Assembly (NCBI GenBank): GCA_014360385.1
Contig: JACIXO010000025.1
Span: 1-9,756 of the forward strand
Length of the DNA stretch: 9,756 bases
Source: Actinomycetota bacterium
GTDB lineage: Bacteria; Actinomycetota; Humimicrobiia; Humimicrobiales; Humimicrobiaceae
Direction: 5' to 3'
Positions 1 to 6,023 of the stretch are shown here, piece after piece. A program made the translations under genes and the position numbers. Each line of letters begins with the position of its first letter. Position 1 is the first letter of the stretch. The notes under the pieces are model-generated. The model did not search any database. It saw nothing but the letters and a program-made list of their open reading frames with translations, and was not told the origin of the DNA.

Positions 1-741
1 TGCAAGTCTTAGCAAGAGTGGACACAAAGCTATTAGAATAATGCATCCTGCTATGAGATATTTTATGTTCATAAGGAAAAAACCTGCTAACTGAAGTCCA
101 ATCAAAAGGTATATGGGGAATATTACTACAGATCCAATTCCCTGAGCAGACCTTACATCGGTGGACTTGGATGAGATCATTATGCTTGCCATAGTAATGA
201 TAAACTCAATGGTGGGACTTAAGACAAAAGCTACAATGCACCACTCAAGATTGGGGAGAAGAATTTGTCCAATTTCGCGGTAAGTGACAGCATCAACCAC
301 TGTGCTTAATATCACAAAACTTGCTGTTGATATCACAAAGGTTGGAACCATACTTGTAAGTGTTTTCCCCAGAAGCAGATCAGATGTCTTAATGGGAGTA
401 GCCAGAAGAGGTTCTAATGTTTTGTTTTCCTTTTCCATGATAATAGAAAATGGAGCTATAAGGCTTGGAACCATAGCAGGAATTAGTAGAAGGAAAATTA
501 AAAACTGTTTGGTCATAAAGAATATAAGCGCCTGATAGGGTTCGAGATTTTTCAGGAAAGGAGTCTTATTGAGAAATTTTATAGTGTCAGGGTCTTCTAA
601 CATTTCTTTTCCAAAATAGGTTAACATAAAAGGCATAGCAAGTGAAAACATAAGTGTAATCACCAGTATGGGCATCCAGATATTCCTGTTTTTTATAATT
701 TCCTTTATTTCTTTTTTGAATATTATGCTGGCATGCTTCAT
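1..741 (-). CDS. ABC-2 type transporter permease, 3' end cut by window edge
   Basis: This is the membrane subunit of an ABC-2 type (probably export) transporter. The minus-strand frame is open for 247 codons from the ATG at 739-741 to the window edge, so the C-terminus is missing. A short basic N-terminus (residues 1-20) is followed by a hydrophobic segment at about 21-42. Further hydrophobic stretches lie at about 72-100, 128-150, 165-190, 203-225 and 227-246. The cytoplasmic motif EKENKTLEPLLATPIKTSDL (103-122) followed by LLGK is the hallmark 'E.E..T.E.LL..P' stretch of ABC-2 permeases of the NatB/YhaP kind. The start lies 5 nt downstream of the stop of the cognate ATPase gene, with a modest GGAAAG upstream inside that gene's end, so the two are almost certainly co-transcribed and translationally linked. 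Family assignment is strong. The substrate (ion, drug, peptide, lipid) cannot be read from the sequence. Confidence 0.88.
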   Translation of the reverse strand, partial: MKHASIIFKKEIKEIIKNRNIWMPILVITLMFSLAMPFMLTYFGKEMLEDPDTIKFLNKTPFLKNLEPYQALIFFMTKQFLIFLLLIPAMVPSLIAPFSIIMEKENKTLEPLLATPIKTSDLLLGKTLTSMVPTFVISTASFVILSTVVDAVTYREIGQILLPNLEWCIVAFVLSPTIEFIITMASIMISSKSTDVRSAQGIGSVVIFPIYLLIGLQLAGFFLMNIKYLIAGCIILIALCPLLLRLA

Positions 742-746
742 TTATT

Positions 747-1679
747 CTAGCTTTCCAGGTTGCCAATAAGACTAAGATATATTTCTTCGAGATTGGTTTT
801 TACTTCATTAAAATAAACAATCTCAGCACCTTCTTCAATTAGCTTTCTGATGATCTTTGGGTTTGTTTTTTCAGTGTTGGTATTTTTAAGTAGAAGTTTT
901 ATTTTATTATCTTCTACTTTTTGGTTTATTACTTCTTCTATTGAATTAAGCAAGCTTCGAAATCTTAAAGGATTGTTTGCAAACACAATTTCTACTTCTT
1001 TGGTATCCTTTCCTTTTTGAAGTTCTTCAAGTGTAGCGATTTTTACTATTCTGGTTTTGAGTATGCATACCCTGTCGCATAATGTTGATGCTTCCTGAAG
1101 ATTGTGGGTACAAAGGATGATAGTTGTGCTTTCTTTCTTAAGGTCTTCTATGAAATTTCTAACCATATACGCACTCTCTGGATCCAATCCTGCTGTAGGC
1201 TCATCTAAAAATAGAATTTTTGGTTCATGGATCAGTGCTCGTGCTAATGCTAATTTCTGTTTCATACCTTTGGAGTAAGTTGCTACAATGTCGTTCCTTC
1301 TATCCCAGAGCCCGAACATTTTCATAAATTTTTCAATGTTTTGTCTTCTTTTTTCATTAGAAATATCATAAAAGCTTGAGAAGAAGTAAAGATTGTCATA
1401 GGCAGATATTTTCTCGTAGAGTCCCGGGGTTTCAGTTAGAAGTCCAATTATAGATCTTATATATCTACCATTGGTTTTTGGTTCGGCATTGTATATTAAA
1501 ACTCTACCTGAAGTAGGTGATATTAAAGTTGAGAGTATTCTAATAGTGGTTGTCTTTCCAGCACCGTTGGGGCCAAGAAAACCAAATACTTCGCCTTCAG
1601 GTATGCTGAACGAAATGTTATCTACCGCCAGAACATTTCCAAACTTTTTGGTTAAATTTTCAACCTCAATTATGGCCAT
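747..1679 (-). CDS. ABC-2 type transporter ATP-binding protein
   Basis: This 310-aa cytoplasmic ATPase subunit powers the adjacent ABC-2 permease. All nucleotide-binding motifs are present: Walker A GPNGAGKTT (36-44), signature YSKGMKQK (135-142), Walker B ILFLDEP (155-161) with the catalytic Glu, D-loop AGLD (163-166) and switch His192. The Q-loop position carries LTETPGLYEK, with Glu83 in place of Gln, a variant I recall from exporter ATPases of this subfamily. About 90 residues after the core (from 220) form a C-terminal extension typical of NatA/CcmA-like ATPases. An AAGGA ribosome site lies 6 nt before the ATG, which supports this start. The gene is first in a minus-strand operon with the permease. 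A weak promoter candidate upstream is the minus-strand TTACCT (1774-1779), 18 bp, TATAAT (1750-1755). Neighbouring genes give no hint of the substrate. Confidence 0.93.
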   Translation of the reverse strand: MAIIEVENLTKKFGNVLAVDNISFSIPEGEVFGFLGPNGAGKTTTIRILSTLISPTSGRVLIYNAEPKTNGRYIRSIIGLLTETPGLYEKISAYDNLYFFSSFYDISNEKRRQNIEKFMKMFGLWDRRNDIVATYSKGMKQKLALARALIHEPKILFLDEPTAGLDPESAYMVRNFIEDLKKESTTIILCTHNLQEASTLCDRVCILKTRIVKIATLEELQKGKDTKEVEIVFANNPLRFRSLLNSIEEVINQKVEDNKIKLLLKNTNTEKTNPKIIRKLIEEGAEIVYFNEVKTNLEEIYLSLIGNLES

Positions 1680-1749
1680 TTTTGTCCTTAAGTTATAGTC
1701 GATCCAACAACAAACAATCCAACAATCTAGTGGGAGATTATCTTTCTCT

Positions 1750-1779
1750 ATTATAAATCAATAGATACATTACAGGTAA
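1750..1779 (-). promoter_or_regulatory. weak candidate promoter for the exporter operon
   Basis: On the minus strand a consensus TATAAT (plus-strand 1750-1755) lies 18 bp after TTACCT (1774-1779). The -10 is perfect but the -35 is poor, and the region is so AT-rich that chance matches are likely. Position, about 70 bp before the ATPase start, is reasonable. Confidence 0.3.
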
Positions 1780-1939
1780 ATATAATTTACACTATTTGTA
1801 TAAAACTACAACGGTAAAAGATACTATATATAATATCCTCTAGTAGACTATTACACGGGCTCAAATAAGTTAGTAACTTTTCTGAGTTAGGCAAGAACAC
1901 CTTAATTTTTTTGTCACTCTAGTTACTTTTTTATTGAAC

Positions 1940-1967
1940 TTGTCTATCAAAACAATTACAATATATT
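1940..1967 (+). promoter_or_regulatory. candidate sigma-70-type promoter of the DUF4190-like gene
   Basis: TTGTCT (1940-1945), a 16-bp spacer and TATATT (1962-1967) resemble a sigma-70/sigma-A promoter. They lie about 35 bp before the start codon of the DUF4190-like gene, giving a 5' UTR of roughly 25-30 nt. An overlapping TTGAAC (1934-1939) is an alternative -35 but would need a 22-bp spacer. Confidence 0.5.
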
Positions 1968-2001
1968 CTTAAATGTAATCCTTTAAAAAGAAAGGGGCCA
2001 A

Positions 2002-2289
2002 ATGCAAGATGTAAAAAACCAGGTAAGTGGTTTAGCAAAAGCTTCTCTAATCTGTGGCATCTGTAGTATCATTCCTTTTGCAGGTGGAGCTATAGGTCTT
2101 GCTGCTATAATTCTGGGTGCCATCGACCTTGTTAAAATCAAAAATGGTGAAGCAGGTGCTGCTGGCAAGAAGTTTGACATCACCGGCATAGTGCTAGGAG
2201 TTGTTCTTCCATTTATAATTACAATGATAATGGTTGTTACTGTATGGGGTGTAGCTGCTGCAGCTATGAGTAGTACATTAGGTGGGTAA
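2002..2289 (+). CDS. DUF4190-like two-helix membrane protein
   Basis: This 95-aa integral membrane protein has no known function. It starts with a short polar segment (1-10). Two long hydrophobic regions follow, at about 13-45 and 60-88, each rich in Gly, Ala and Ile. A charged loop (46-59, KIKNGEAGAAGKKF) separates them. The pattern 'GLAKASLICGI...GAIGLAAIILGAIDLVKIKNGEAG..GKK..ITGIVLGVV' matches what I recall of DUF4190, where the two helices bracket a Gly/Lys loop. An AAAGGGG ribosome site at 1991-1997 sits 4 nt before the ATG. The gene appears to stand alone, with its own candidate promoter upstream and a terminator-like hairpin about 90 bp downstream. A minus-strand frame over the same DNA looks like a shadow. 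Assignment to the family is by pattern only. Confidence 0.78.
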   Translation: MQDVKNQVSGLAKASLICGICSIIPFAGGAIGLAAIILGAIDLVKIKNGEAGAAGKKFDITGIVLGVVLPFIITMIMVVTVWGVAAAAMSSTLGG

Positions 2290-2380
2290 TGAACTATAAG
2301 GCTTAAAGTAAGGTAGATGTTTTAAAGTATTGTGGTCTTATATTCTTTCTTAACAAGATAAATCTGGTTTTTTAATCCTG

Positions 2381-2427
2381 GGCGGTTTTTGATGGGGCAG
2401 CCTGGCAGAAACCGCCTGATTTTTTTT
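2381..2427 (+). terminator. candidate Rho-independent terminator of the DUF4190-like gene
   Basis: The arms GGCGGTTT (2381-2388) and AAACCGCC (2409-2416) are perfectly complementary across a 20-nt loop and are followed after 3 nt by eight T (2420-2427). A second small hairpin, CCTGA/TCAGG, brackets the T run itself. The loop is longer than usual. The element lies about 90 bp after the DUF4190-like stop and overlaps the start of the LCP-like remnant, which argues that the remnant is not a normally expressed gene. Confidence 0.55.
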
Positions 2428-2670
2428 CAGGACCCATTCTCCGGATGCTATCTGAGTACTGGAGTTCATAGTTTGAATGGAACGCAGGCACTGGCACTTA
2501 CGAGAGCAAGAAAGGGGTCACAAATCCTTCCTGTACTGCTCTCGATGAGAAGGGAAGATATAACCATAACTACTTTTAACTCCTGGCCTCAGTGGTTTGG
2601 AAACTCAAGCGCTGTTGGATATAATGAGGCAGAGAAAAACCAGTTCTTTAACTTTATAGCAAGCCAATGA
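2392..2670 (+). pseudogene. probable remnant of an LCP (LytR-CpsA-Psr) family gene
   Basis: This short open frame (ATG at 2392, with TTG at 2389 also possible) encodes about 92 residues. Residues 13-41, containing QDPFSGCYLSTGVHSLNG then TQALALTRARKGS, resemble the stretch of LCP-domain phosphotransferases that reads roughly 'DP.SG..L..G.h.LnG.qALalaR.R'. LCP proteins attach wall polymers to peptidoglycan and are normally about 300 aa or longer with an N-terminal membrane anchor. Here the upstream two-thirds are absent: all frames from 2290 to 2380 are closed or too short. The expected D..R..RQ helix after the R.R motif is not recognisable. The last 50 residues (ending FFNFIASQ) are unfamiliar. 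There is no clear ribosome site, and the frame begins inside a terminator-like hairpin. I read it as a decayed internal or C-terminal fragment. A small real gene with a chance match remains possible. Confidence 0.4.
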
Positions 2671-2860
2671 GAAAAAAGTTATATCAATAACTTTCCAAAG
2701 GAAAAAATTGCATCTATTTTTCTGCTATCCCAGGAATCTGCATAGCCAGACAACGTAGTTTCCAGCATAATGTTATTGACTAATATATTCTTCTCTATGT
2801 TCTTCAGAAAGACCTTTCATTCCTAGGGGATATTAAAATAGGTCTTTCAATTAGCTCTTA
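2671..2860. other. intergenic stretch with two inverted repeats
   Basis: No gene is visible. Directly after the remnant's stop, AAAGTTAT (2675-2682) and ATAACTTT (2687-2694) form an 8-bp, AT-rich hairpin with a 4-nt loop and no T tract. Further on, GAAAGACCT (2807-2815) and AGGTCTTTC (2840-2848) are a perfect 9-bp inverted repeat with a 24-nt spacer. The second could be a weak transcript hairpin or a protein-binding site upstream of the DeoR operon; neither is a convincing terminator. Confidence 0.4.
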
Positions 2861-2896
2861 TTCAGAACCCTAGTTCATGTTCAGAACCCCAGTTCA
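2861..2896 (+). promoter_or_regulatory. tandem operator-like repeat upstream of the DeoR operon
   Basis: TTCAGAACCCTAGTTCA (2861-2877) is repeated as TTCAGAACCCCAGTTCA (2880-2896), 16 of 17 bases identical with a 19-bp period. Each copy contains the palindrome GAAC-N4-GTTC (2865-2876 and 2884-2895), so the two dyads lie about two helical turns apart on the same DNA face. They sit about 50-80 bp ahead of the predicted -35. The arrangement suits a dimeric or tetrameric regulator, most simply the DeoR protein encoded next. That link is inferred. Confidence 0.5.
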
Positions 2897-2942
2897 AACA
2901 AGCTTCAATAAGTGTTGGATGATAAAAATTCTATCTTTGGTG

Positions 2943-2970
2943 TTGACTTTGCTGTGTATTCGTGTATAAT
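2943..2970 (+). promoter_or_regulatory. sigma-70-type promoter of the DeoR-led operon
   Basis: TTGACT (2943-2948) and a perfect TATAAT (2965-2970) are separated by 16 bp. This is the best promoter match in the window. A start near 2977 would give a 5' UTR of about 50 nt before the deoR-family start codon. No comparable promoter is seen ahead of the downstream genes, so it may drive the whole cluster. Confidence 0.72.
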
Positions 2971-3030
2971 TTGAAAAGAAAGGGAAAGATATAGAAAGTT
3001 TTGAAAAGAAAAAGAAAATTATAGAAAATG
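2971..3030 (+). repeat. 30-bp imperfect tandem duplication in the 5' UTR
   Basis: Bases 2971-3000 and 3001-3030 align without gaps at 24 of 30 positions. Both copies begin TTGAAAAGAAA and contain TATAGAAA. The second copy runs into the start codon of the DeoR-family gene. The first keeps a purine stretch AAAGGGAAAG (2979-2988), while the equivalent stretch in the second has lost the G residues (AAAAAGAAAA), leaving the real start without a good ribosome site. Confidence 0.7.
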
Positions 3031-3801
3031 AATAATATGTTGTTTGAAGACCGTCAAAGAAAGATTATCGAGTTATTGGAGCGTCAAGGAAGCGTTAGGG
3101 TAGATAGCTTAGCGAATTATCTTGGTGTGTCCAAAGTTACAGTCAGAAAACATCTAGATCTACTCTCAAAACAAATTCCCATCACAAGGGTTAGAGGCGG
3201 AGCTATCTCTAGTACCAGAGGAACTTCTTATGAACCAATATATGATGAGAAGTCTACCCAGAACCTGGAAATAAAAAAGAGAATAGGCTCCTTTGCTGCA
3301 TCATTGGTACAGAGTGGCGAAACATTAATGCTGGATTCTGGATCTACCACGTGGCATGTGGCTTTTTCGTTGCTTGGAAGAAGTGGTCTTACTGTTGTAA
3401 CAAGTGATATTAAAATTGCTTTGCTACTGGCTGACTCATCAAAAATTGAAGTGTATCTGGCCGGGGGAAAAGTAAGGCCTCATCTCTTCTCTATCATAGG
3501 CCGAAGTGCTGAAGAATTTATCAAAGGTTTTAATGTGGATAAGCTATTCTTGGGCGCTGACGCGATAGATATCGAACGTGGCATCACAAATGCTAATGCT
3601 GAGGAGGCATATTTAAAACAGGAAATGATTCGTTCTGCAAATGAAGTGATTGTTGTTACTGATAGTTCTAAGTTTAATAAAGTTTCCCTGGCTCATGTAT
3701 GTGACTTTTCCCAAATAAACCATGTGATAACAGATAAGAATATACCCAAGGAATACAAGGGTATACTTAACGAGAAGAATATAAAACTAAGTCTTGTATA
3801 A
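3028..3801 (+). CDS. DeoR-family transcriptional regulator
   Basis: This 257-aa regulator probably represses its own sugar-uptake operon. The N-terminal winged helix (about 5-60) opens with MLFEDRQRKIIELLERQGSV and continues with a recognition helix SKVTVRKHLDLL (35-46) and wing TRVRGGAI (53-60). The C-terminal DeoR sensor domain (about 80-235) shows LDSGSTT (102-108), VTSD (124-127), AGGKVR (145-150), GADAID (176-181) and the closing TDSSKF (211-216). This domain shares its fold with phosphosugar isomerases, so a phosphorylated sugar or intermediate is the likely effector. It is first in the cluster, 91 bp before the BtpA-family gene, behind a good promoter and a tandem operator-like repeat. 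The start is uncertain: neither ATG 3028 nor the in-frame ATG 3037 has a clear ribosome site, which suggests weak translation. Family certain, ligand unknown. Confidence 0.93.
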   Translation: MNNMLFEDRQRKIIELLERQGSVRVDSLANYLGVSKVTVRKHLDLLSKQIPITRVRGGAISSTRGTSYEPIYDEKSTQNLEIKKRIGSFAASLVQSGETLMLDSGSTTWHVAFSLLGRSGLTVVTSDIKIALLLADSSKIEVYLAGGKVRPHLFSIIGRSAEEFIKGFNVDKLFLGADAIDIERGITNANAEEAYLKQEMIRSANEVIVVTDSSKFNKVSLAHVCDFSQINHVITDKNIPKEYKGILNEKNIKLSLV

Positions 3802-3879
3802 AGCCTTTTGTGTGAGCTTGTGCTTGTGAAATCTTTATGATTTTTTGCAAGGTCTTAATTTGTCCAAACTGGAATGATT

Positions 3880-3884
3880 GGAGG
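3880..3884 (+). promoter_or_regulatory. ribosome binding site fixing the BtpA-family start
   Basis: GGAGG lies 8 nt before ATG 3893. A longer reading from the TTG at 3878 would put this SD inside the gene and has no upstream site of its own, so 3893 is preferred. Confidence 0.8.
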
Positions 3885-3892
3885 TTAGAAAC

Positions 3893-4711
3893 ATGTGTGA
3901 CCTTTTGATGGAACTATTTGGAGTAAGAAAGCCGATTGTGGGAATGGCTCACTTTCTACCCTTACCAGGAAGCTACCTTTATGACGATGCCAGAGGTGTC
4001 AAAGGGATAGTGGAGGCCTTAATAAATGATGTTGAGGCTCTTCAGGAAGGCGGAGTTGACGGCATCATGTTCTGTAATGAAAATGATAGACCTTATTCTT
4101 TTAAAGCAGGGCCAGGTACAATAGCCACAATGGCTTATGTCATCGGCTGTATTAAATCACATATAAAAGTCCCATTTGGAGTTGATGTCCTGTGGGATCC
4201 TATAGCCTCGTTATCTCTTGCAAAAGCGACTGGGGCCCTTTTTATAAGGGAAATTTTCACAAATGTGTATGCTGGTGATATGGGTCTCTGGCTTACCAAT
4301 TGTAATGAAGCGTTTGTACATAGAAAACTCCTGGGCGCTGAGGAGATAAAGCTATTCTTTAATATAAATGCAGAGTTTTCACAACCTTTGGCTGAAAGGG
4401 CTCCTTCTCTTGTTGCCAGGAGTGTTATTATGTCGTCTTTGCCTGACGCTCTTTTAATCTCCGGCCCCACCACAGGTTCAGTGGCTGAGATGAGTCTGTT
4501 CGAGGAGATAAAACAAGCAAGTGGAAAGGTACCGGTTTTAGCTAATACAGGAGTTACAGCGGATACAGTAGATGAGGTATTAAGTATAGTGGATGGAGCT
4601 ATTATAGGCACTTATTTTAAGGTCGATGGGATAACCTGGAATCCTGTCAGCAAGGATAGAGTAAAAAGAGTTATGGACAGGGTTAAGCGCATAAGGGAAA
4701 AACTGACTTAA
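3893..4711 (+). CDS. BtpA/SgcQ-family TIM-barrel protein
   Basis: This is a 272-aa cytoplasmic protein of the BtpA/SgcQ family (COG0434). Near the N-terminus it has KPIVGMAHFLPLPGS (13-27), the family signature. It then shows GGVDGIMFCNENDRPY (53-68), FIREIFTNVYAGDMG (117-131), LISGPTTGS (188-196) and, near the end, PVLANTGVT (214-222) with DGAIIGTYFK (234-243). The last two look like the phosphate-gripping beta strands of a (beta/alpha)8 barrel. BtpA was named for an effect on photosystem I biogenesis in cyanobacteria, while SgcQ is encoded in an E. coli sugar phosphotransferase cluster. The enzymatic reaction is not established to my knowledge. Here it sits between a DeoR regulator and a sugar ABC transporter, which favours a catabolic role on a phosphorylated or ring compound. 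Length is normal and the start is fixed by GGAGG. Confidence 0.9.
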   Translation: MCDLLMELFGVRKPIVGMAHFLPLPGSYLYDDARGVKGIVEALINDVEALQEGGVDGIMFCNENDRPYSFKAGPGTIATMAYVIGCIKSHIKVPFGVDVLWDPIASLSLAKATGALFIREIFTNVYAGDMGLWLTNCNEAFVHRKLLGAEEIKLFFNINAEFSQPLAERAPSLVARSVIMSSLPDALLISGPTTGSVAEMSLFEEIKQASGKVPVLANTGVTADTVDEVLSIVDGAIIGTYFKVDGITWNPVSKDRVKRVMDRVKRIREKLT

Positions 4712-4937
4712 AATTAACTTAAAAGAGAGGAGGTGCACAATGAAATAATACACTATGAAATAAATATGTTAAAAGGAGATTAAGAAAAGGAAGTAGGTCT
4801 GGAAGAGAACATTCAGATATAGCAAAACTCAGTAATTTAATTATGCAGAGTAGAAAAAATTCTTATTCAAGAGGATATGATAAAAAGAAAATAAATTAAA
4901 AAGAAAGTAAATTAGTTTAAAAGGAGGGAAAGAAGAA
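4712..4937 (+). promoter_or_regulatory. unusual SD-rich leader with micro-ORFs before the binding-protein gene
   Basis: This 226-bp gap holds an extended SD, AGGAGGTG (4728-4735), a full 8-nt match to the anti-SD. It is spaced 4 nt before ATG AAA TAA (4740-4748), a two-codon ORF. The same ATGAAATAA recurs at 4755-4763. A five-codon ORF (MLKGD, 4766-4783) follows, carrying a second SD-like AAGGAG inside it (4773-4778). A third purine stretch, AAGGAAGTAGG, comes next. A 16-bp tandem repeat (4882-4897 and 4898-4913, 15 of 16 identical) leads into the real SD, AAGGAGGG at 4921-4928. I see no TTG-type -35, so read-through from upstream is likely. It could be a ribosome-loading or mRNA-stabilising leader, or the scar of a lost gene. 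Confidence 0.5.
4882..4913 (+). repeat. 16-bp tandem repeat
   Basis: AAAAAGAAAATAAATT (4882-4897) is followed directly by AAAAAGAAAGTAAATT (4898-4913), differing at one base. It lies just ahead of the binding-protein ribosome site and keeps the region unstructured and purine-rich. Confidence 0.7.
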
Positions 4938-5960
4938 ATGAAGAGGGGATTACTATTGATGGCAGTAACAGTGGTATCGCTTATACTTGTTGCCACTCTA
5001 TCATTTGCAGGATGCAAGGCTACTCCTGCAACAGAAACAGCTGCAGAGACCACTGCTGCAGAAACTTCAGCAGAAGAAGTATCCACTGAAACACCAGCTG
5101 AAACCTCAGCTGTTGCCTTTAAAGCAGGAGTTGTTCTACCTACAATGAACGTATTCTATCTTGCACTTCAGAATGGTGTAGTGGGGGCAATAGAGGAAGC
5201 TGGAGGGGAAGCTATTGTTTTGACTTCCCAACAATATAAACCTGCAGTGGAACTAGCCAATGTAGAAGACTTGATACAGCAAGGTATAGACGTTCTGTTC
5301 ATTGATGCTTCTGACTTAGTTGCTAGCTCTCCTTCTATTGAACTGGCTAATAAAGCTAATGTTCCTGTGATTGGTCTCAATCAGAGGACTGAGAGTGGAA
5401 AGTTTGTTACCGTCGTTGCTACTAATAATTATGAGGCAGGGAAATTAGCGGCAGAATTTGTGATGGAACAGATTGAATACAAAGGCGAGGTTGCAATAAT
5501 AAATGGACCTCCAGTACCAGCTGTGCTGGATAGAATTAAGGCTTTTAAGGATGTAGTAGCTCAATATCCAGATGTTAAGATAGTGGCTGACCAGATGATG
5601 GGTAACACCATAGCTGAAGGTATTAGTGTTGCAGAGAACATACTGCAAGCTAACCCTGAATTAGATGGCTTTCTGGGCATGAATGACTTTGCATTTCTGG
5701 GAGCACTTACCGCGCTTCAGAATGCTAATAAGGTTGGCGAGGTGGCTATTGGGGCTATTGATGGAATCCCTGAAGTTGTCCAAATACTTGCTGCAGGTCT
5801 TGCCCCGAAGTGTGCTACAGCAGCCCAGCTCCCGGTAGATATTGGAAAGAAAGCAGTTCAAGCCTATTTAGATTATCGGGATGGTAAGGATGTCCCTCAG
5901 GATATTCAAATTGATTCAATCTTAATCACAAAGGATAACGCTCAAGGCTTTAGCTGGTAA
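4938..5960 (+). CDS. sugar ABC transporter substrate-binding lipoprotein (RbsB-like)
   Basis: This 340-aa extracytoplasmic solute-binding protein captures the substrate for the transporter encoded downstream. The N-terminus is a lipoprotein signal: basic MKRG, a hydrophobic core to about residue 22, and lipobox SFAGC with Cys26 as the predicted lipidated residue. A low-complexity linker of Thr, Glu, Ala and Ser (29-58) tethers the domain to the membrane. From about 60 the type I periplasmic-binding fold begins with FKAGVVLPTMNVFYLALQNG. It continues with DVLFIDASD (first-lobe strand and switch), NVPVIGLNQR, ATNNYEAGKLAAEF (hinge side), GEVAIINGPP and LDGFLGMNDFAFLGALTAL. The layout is that of ribose/galactose/AI-2-type binding proteins. 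The ligand cannot be named. AAGGAGGG at 4921-4928 gives a strong ribosome site. A perfect 14-bp hairpin after the stop may keep this transcript segment abundant. Confidence 0.93.
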   Translation: MKRGLLLMAVTVVSLILVATLSFAGCKATPATETAAETTAAETSAEEVSTETPAETSAVAFKAGVVLPTMNVFYLALQNGVVGAIEEAGGEAIVLTSQQYKPAVELANVEDLIQQGIDVLFIDASDLVASSPSIELANKANVPVIGLNQRTESGKFVTVVATNNYEAGKLAAEFVMEQIEYKGEVAIINGPPVPAVLDRIKAFKDVVAQYPDVKIVADQMMGNTIAEGISVAENILQANPELDGFLGMNDFAFLGALTALQNANKVGEVAIGAIDGIPEVVQILAAGLAPKCATAAQLPVDIGKKAVQAYLDYRDGKDVPQDIQIDSILITKDNAQGFSW

Positions 5961-5982
5961 GGCAGATAGGTGAAAAGTAAGC

Positions 5983-6023
5983 GAATATGCACCCCTTTCT
6001 TCGACTCGGAGGGGTGCATATTC
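5983..6023 (+). terminator. intergenic stem-loop: attenuator or mRNA stabiliser
   Basis: GAATATGCACCCCT (5983-5996) and AGGGGTGCATATTC (6010-6023) pair perfectly over 14 bp around a 13-nt loop, starting 22 bp after the binding-protein stop. There is no T run afterwards, so it is not a typical full terminator. The 3' arm overlaps a second dyad, ATATTC-T-GAATAT (6018-6030), which could pair instead. In binding-protein transport operons a hairpin in this place commonly lets the binding protein be made in excess over ATPase and permease; that role is inferred here. Confidence 0.7.

Larger units (their letters stand above)
1680..2001. other. divergent intergenic region with palindromes
   Basis: This 322-bp, very AT-rich spacer lies between the divergent exporter ATPase gene and the DUF4190-like gene. 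No coding frame is apparent. It holds a 9-bp direct repeat ATCCAACAA at 1702-1710 and 1717-1725, and an 18-bp imperfect palindrome at 1820-1837 (GATACTATATATAATATC, 16 of 18 positions symmetric). It also holds a perfect 13-bp palindrome AAGTTAGTAACTT at 1867-1879, whose half-site recurs as AGTTACTT at 1921-1928. These are possible regulator sites for one or both divergent units, but no regulator gene next door is an obvious partner. Confidence 0.5.

Noticed and set aside
284..535. Plus-strand open frame of 83 codons
   Set aside because: Lies antisense to the ABC-2 permease, whose frame reads with clear family motifs; no ribosome site and composition of a shadow frame.
2675..2694. Hairpin AAAGTTAT/ATAACTTT as a terminator
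   Set aside because: Stem is almost all A-T and has no T tract; not convincing as an intrinsic terminator.
2861..2910. tRNA-like GTTCAA and GGGTTC words on both strands
   Set aside because: No acceptor stem, anticodon arm or CCA context could be assembled; the words belong to the tandem operator repeat.
4135..4611. Minus-strand open frame of 158 codons
   Set aside because: Fully antisense to the BtpA-family gene; no recognisable motifs and no SD, so a shadow.
4882..4913. CRISPR or satellite array
   Set aside because: Only two adjacent 16-bp copies without spacers; simple tandem duplication in an A-rich leader.
4841..5086. Minus-strand open frame with repetitive Ala/Val/Ser
   Set aside because: Repetition mirrors the Thr/Glu/Ala linker codons of the binding lipoprotein on the other strand.
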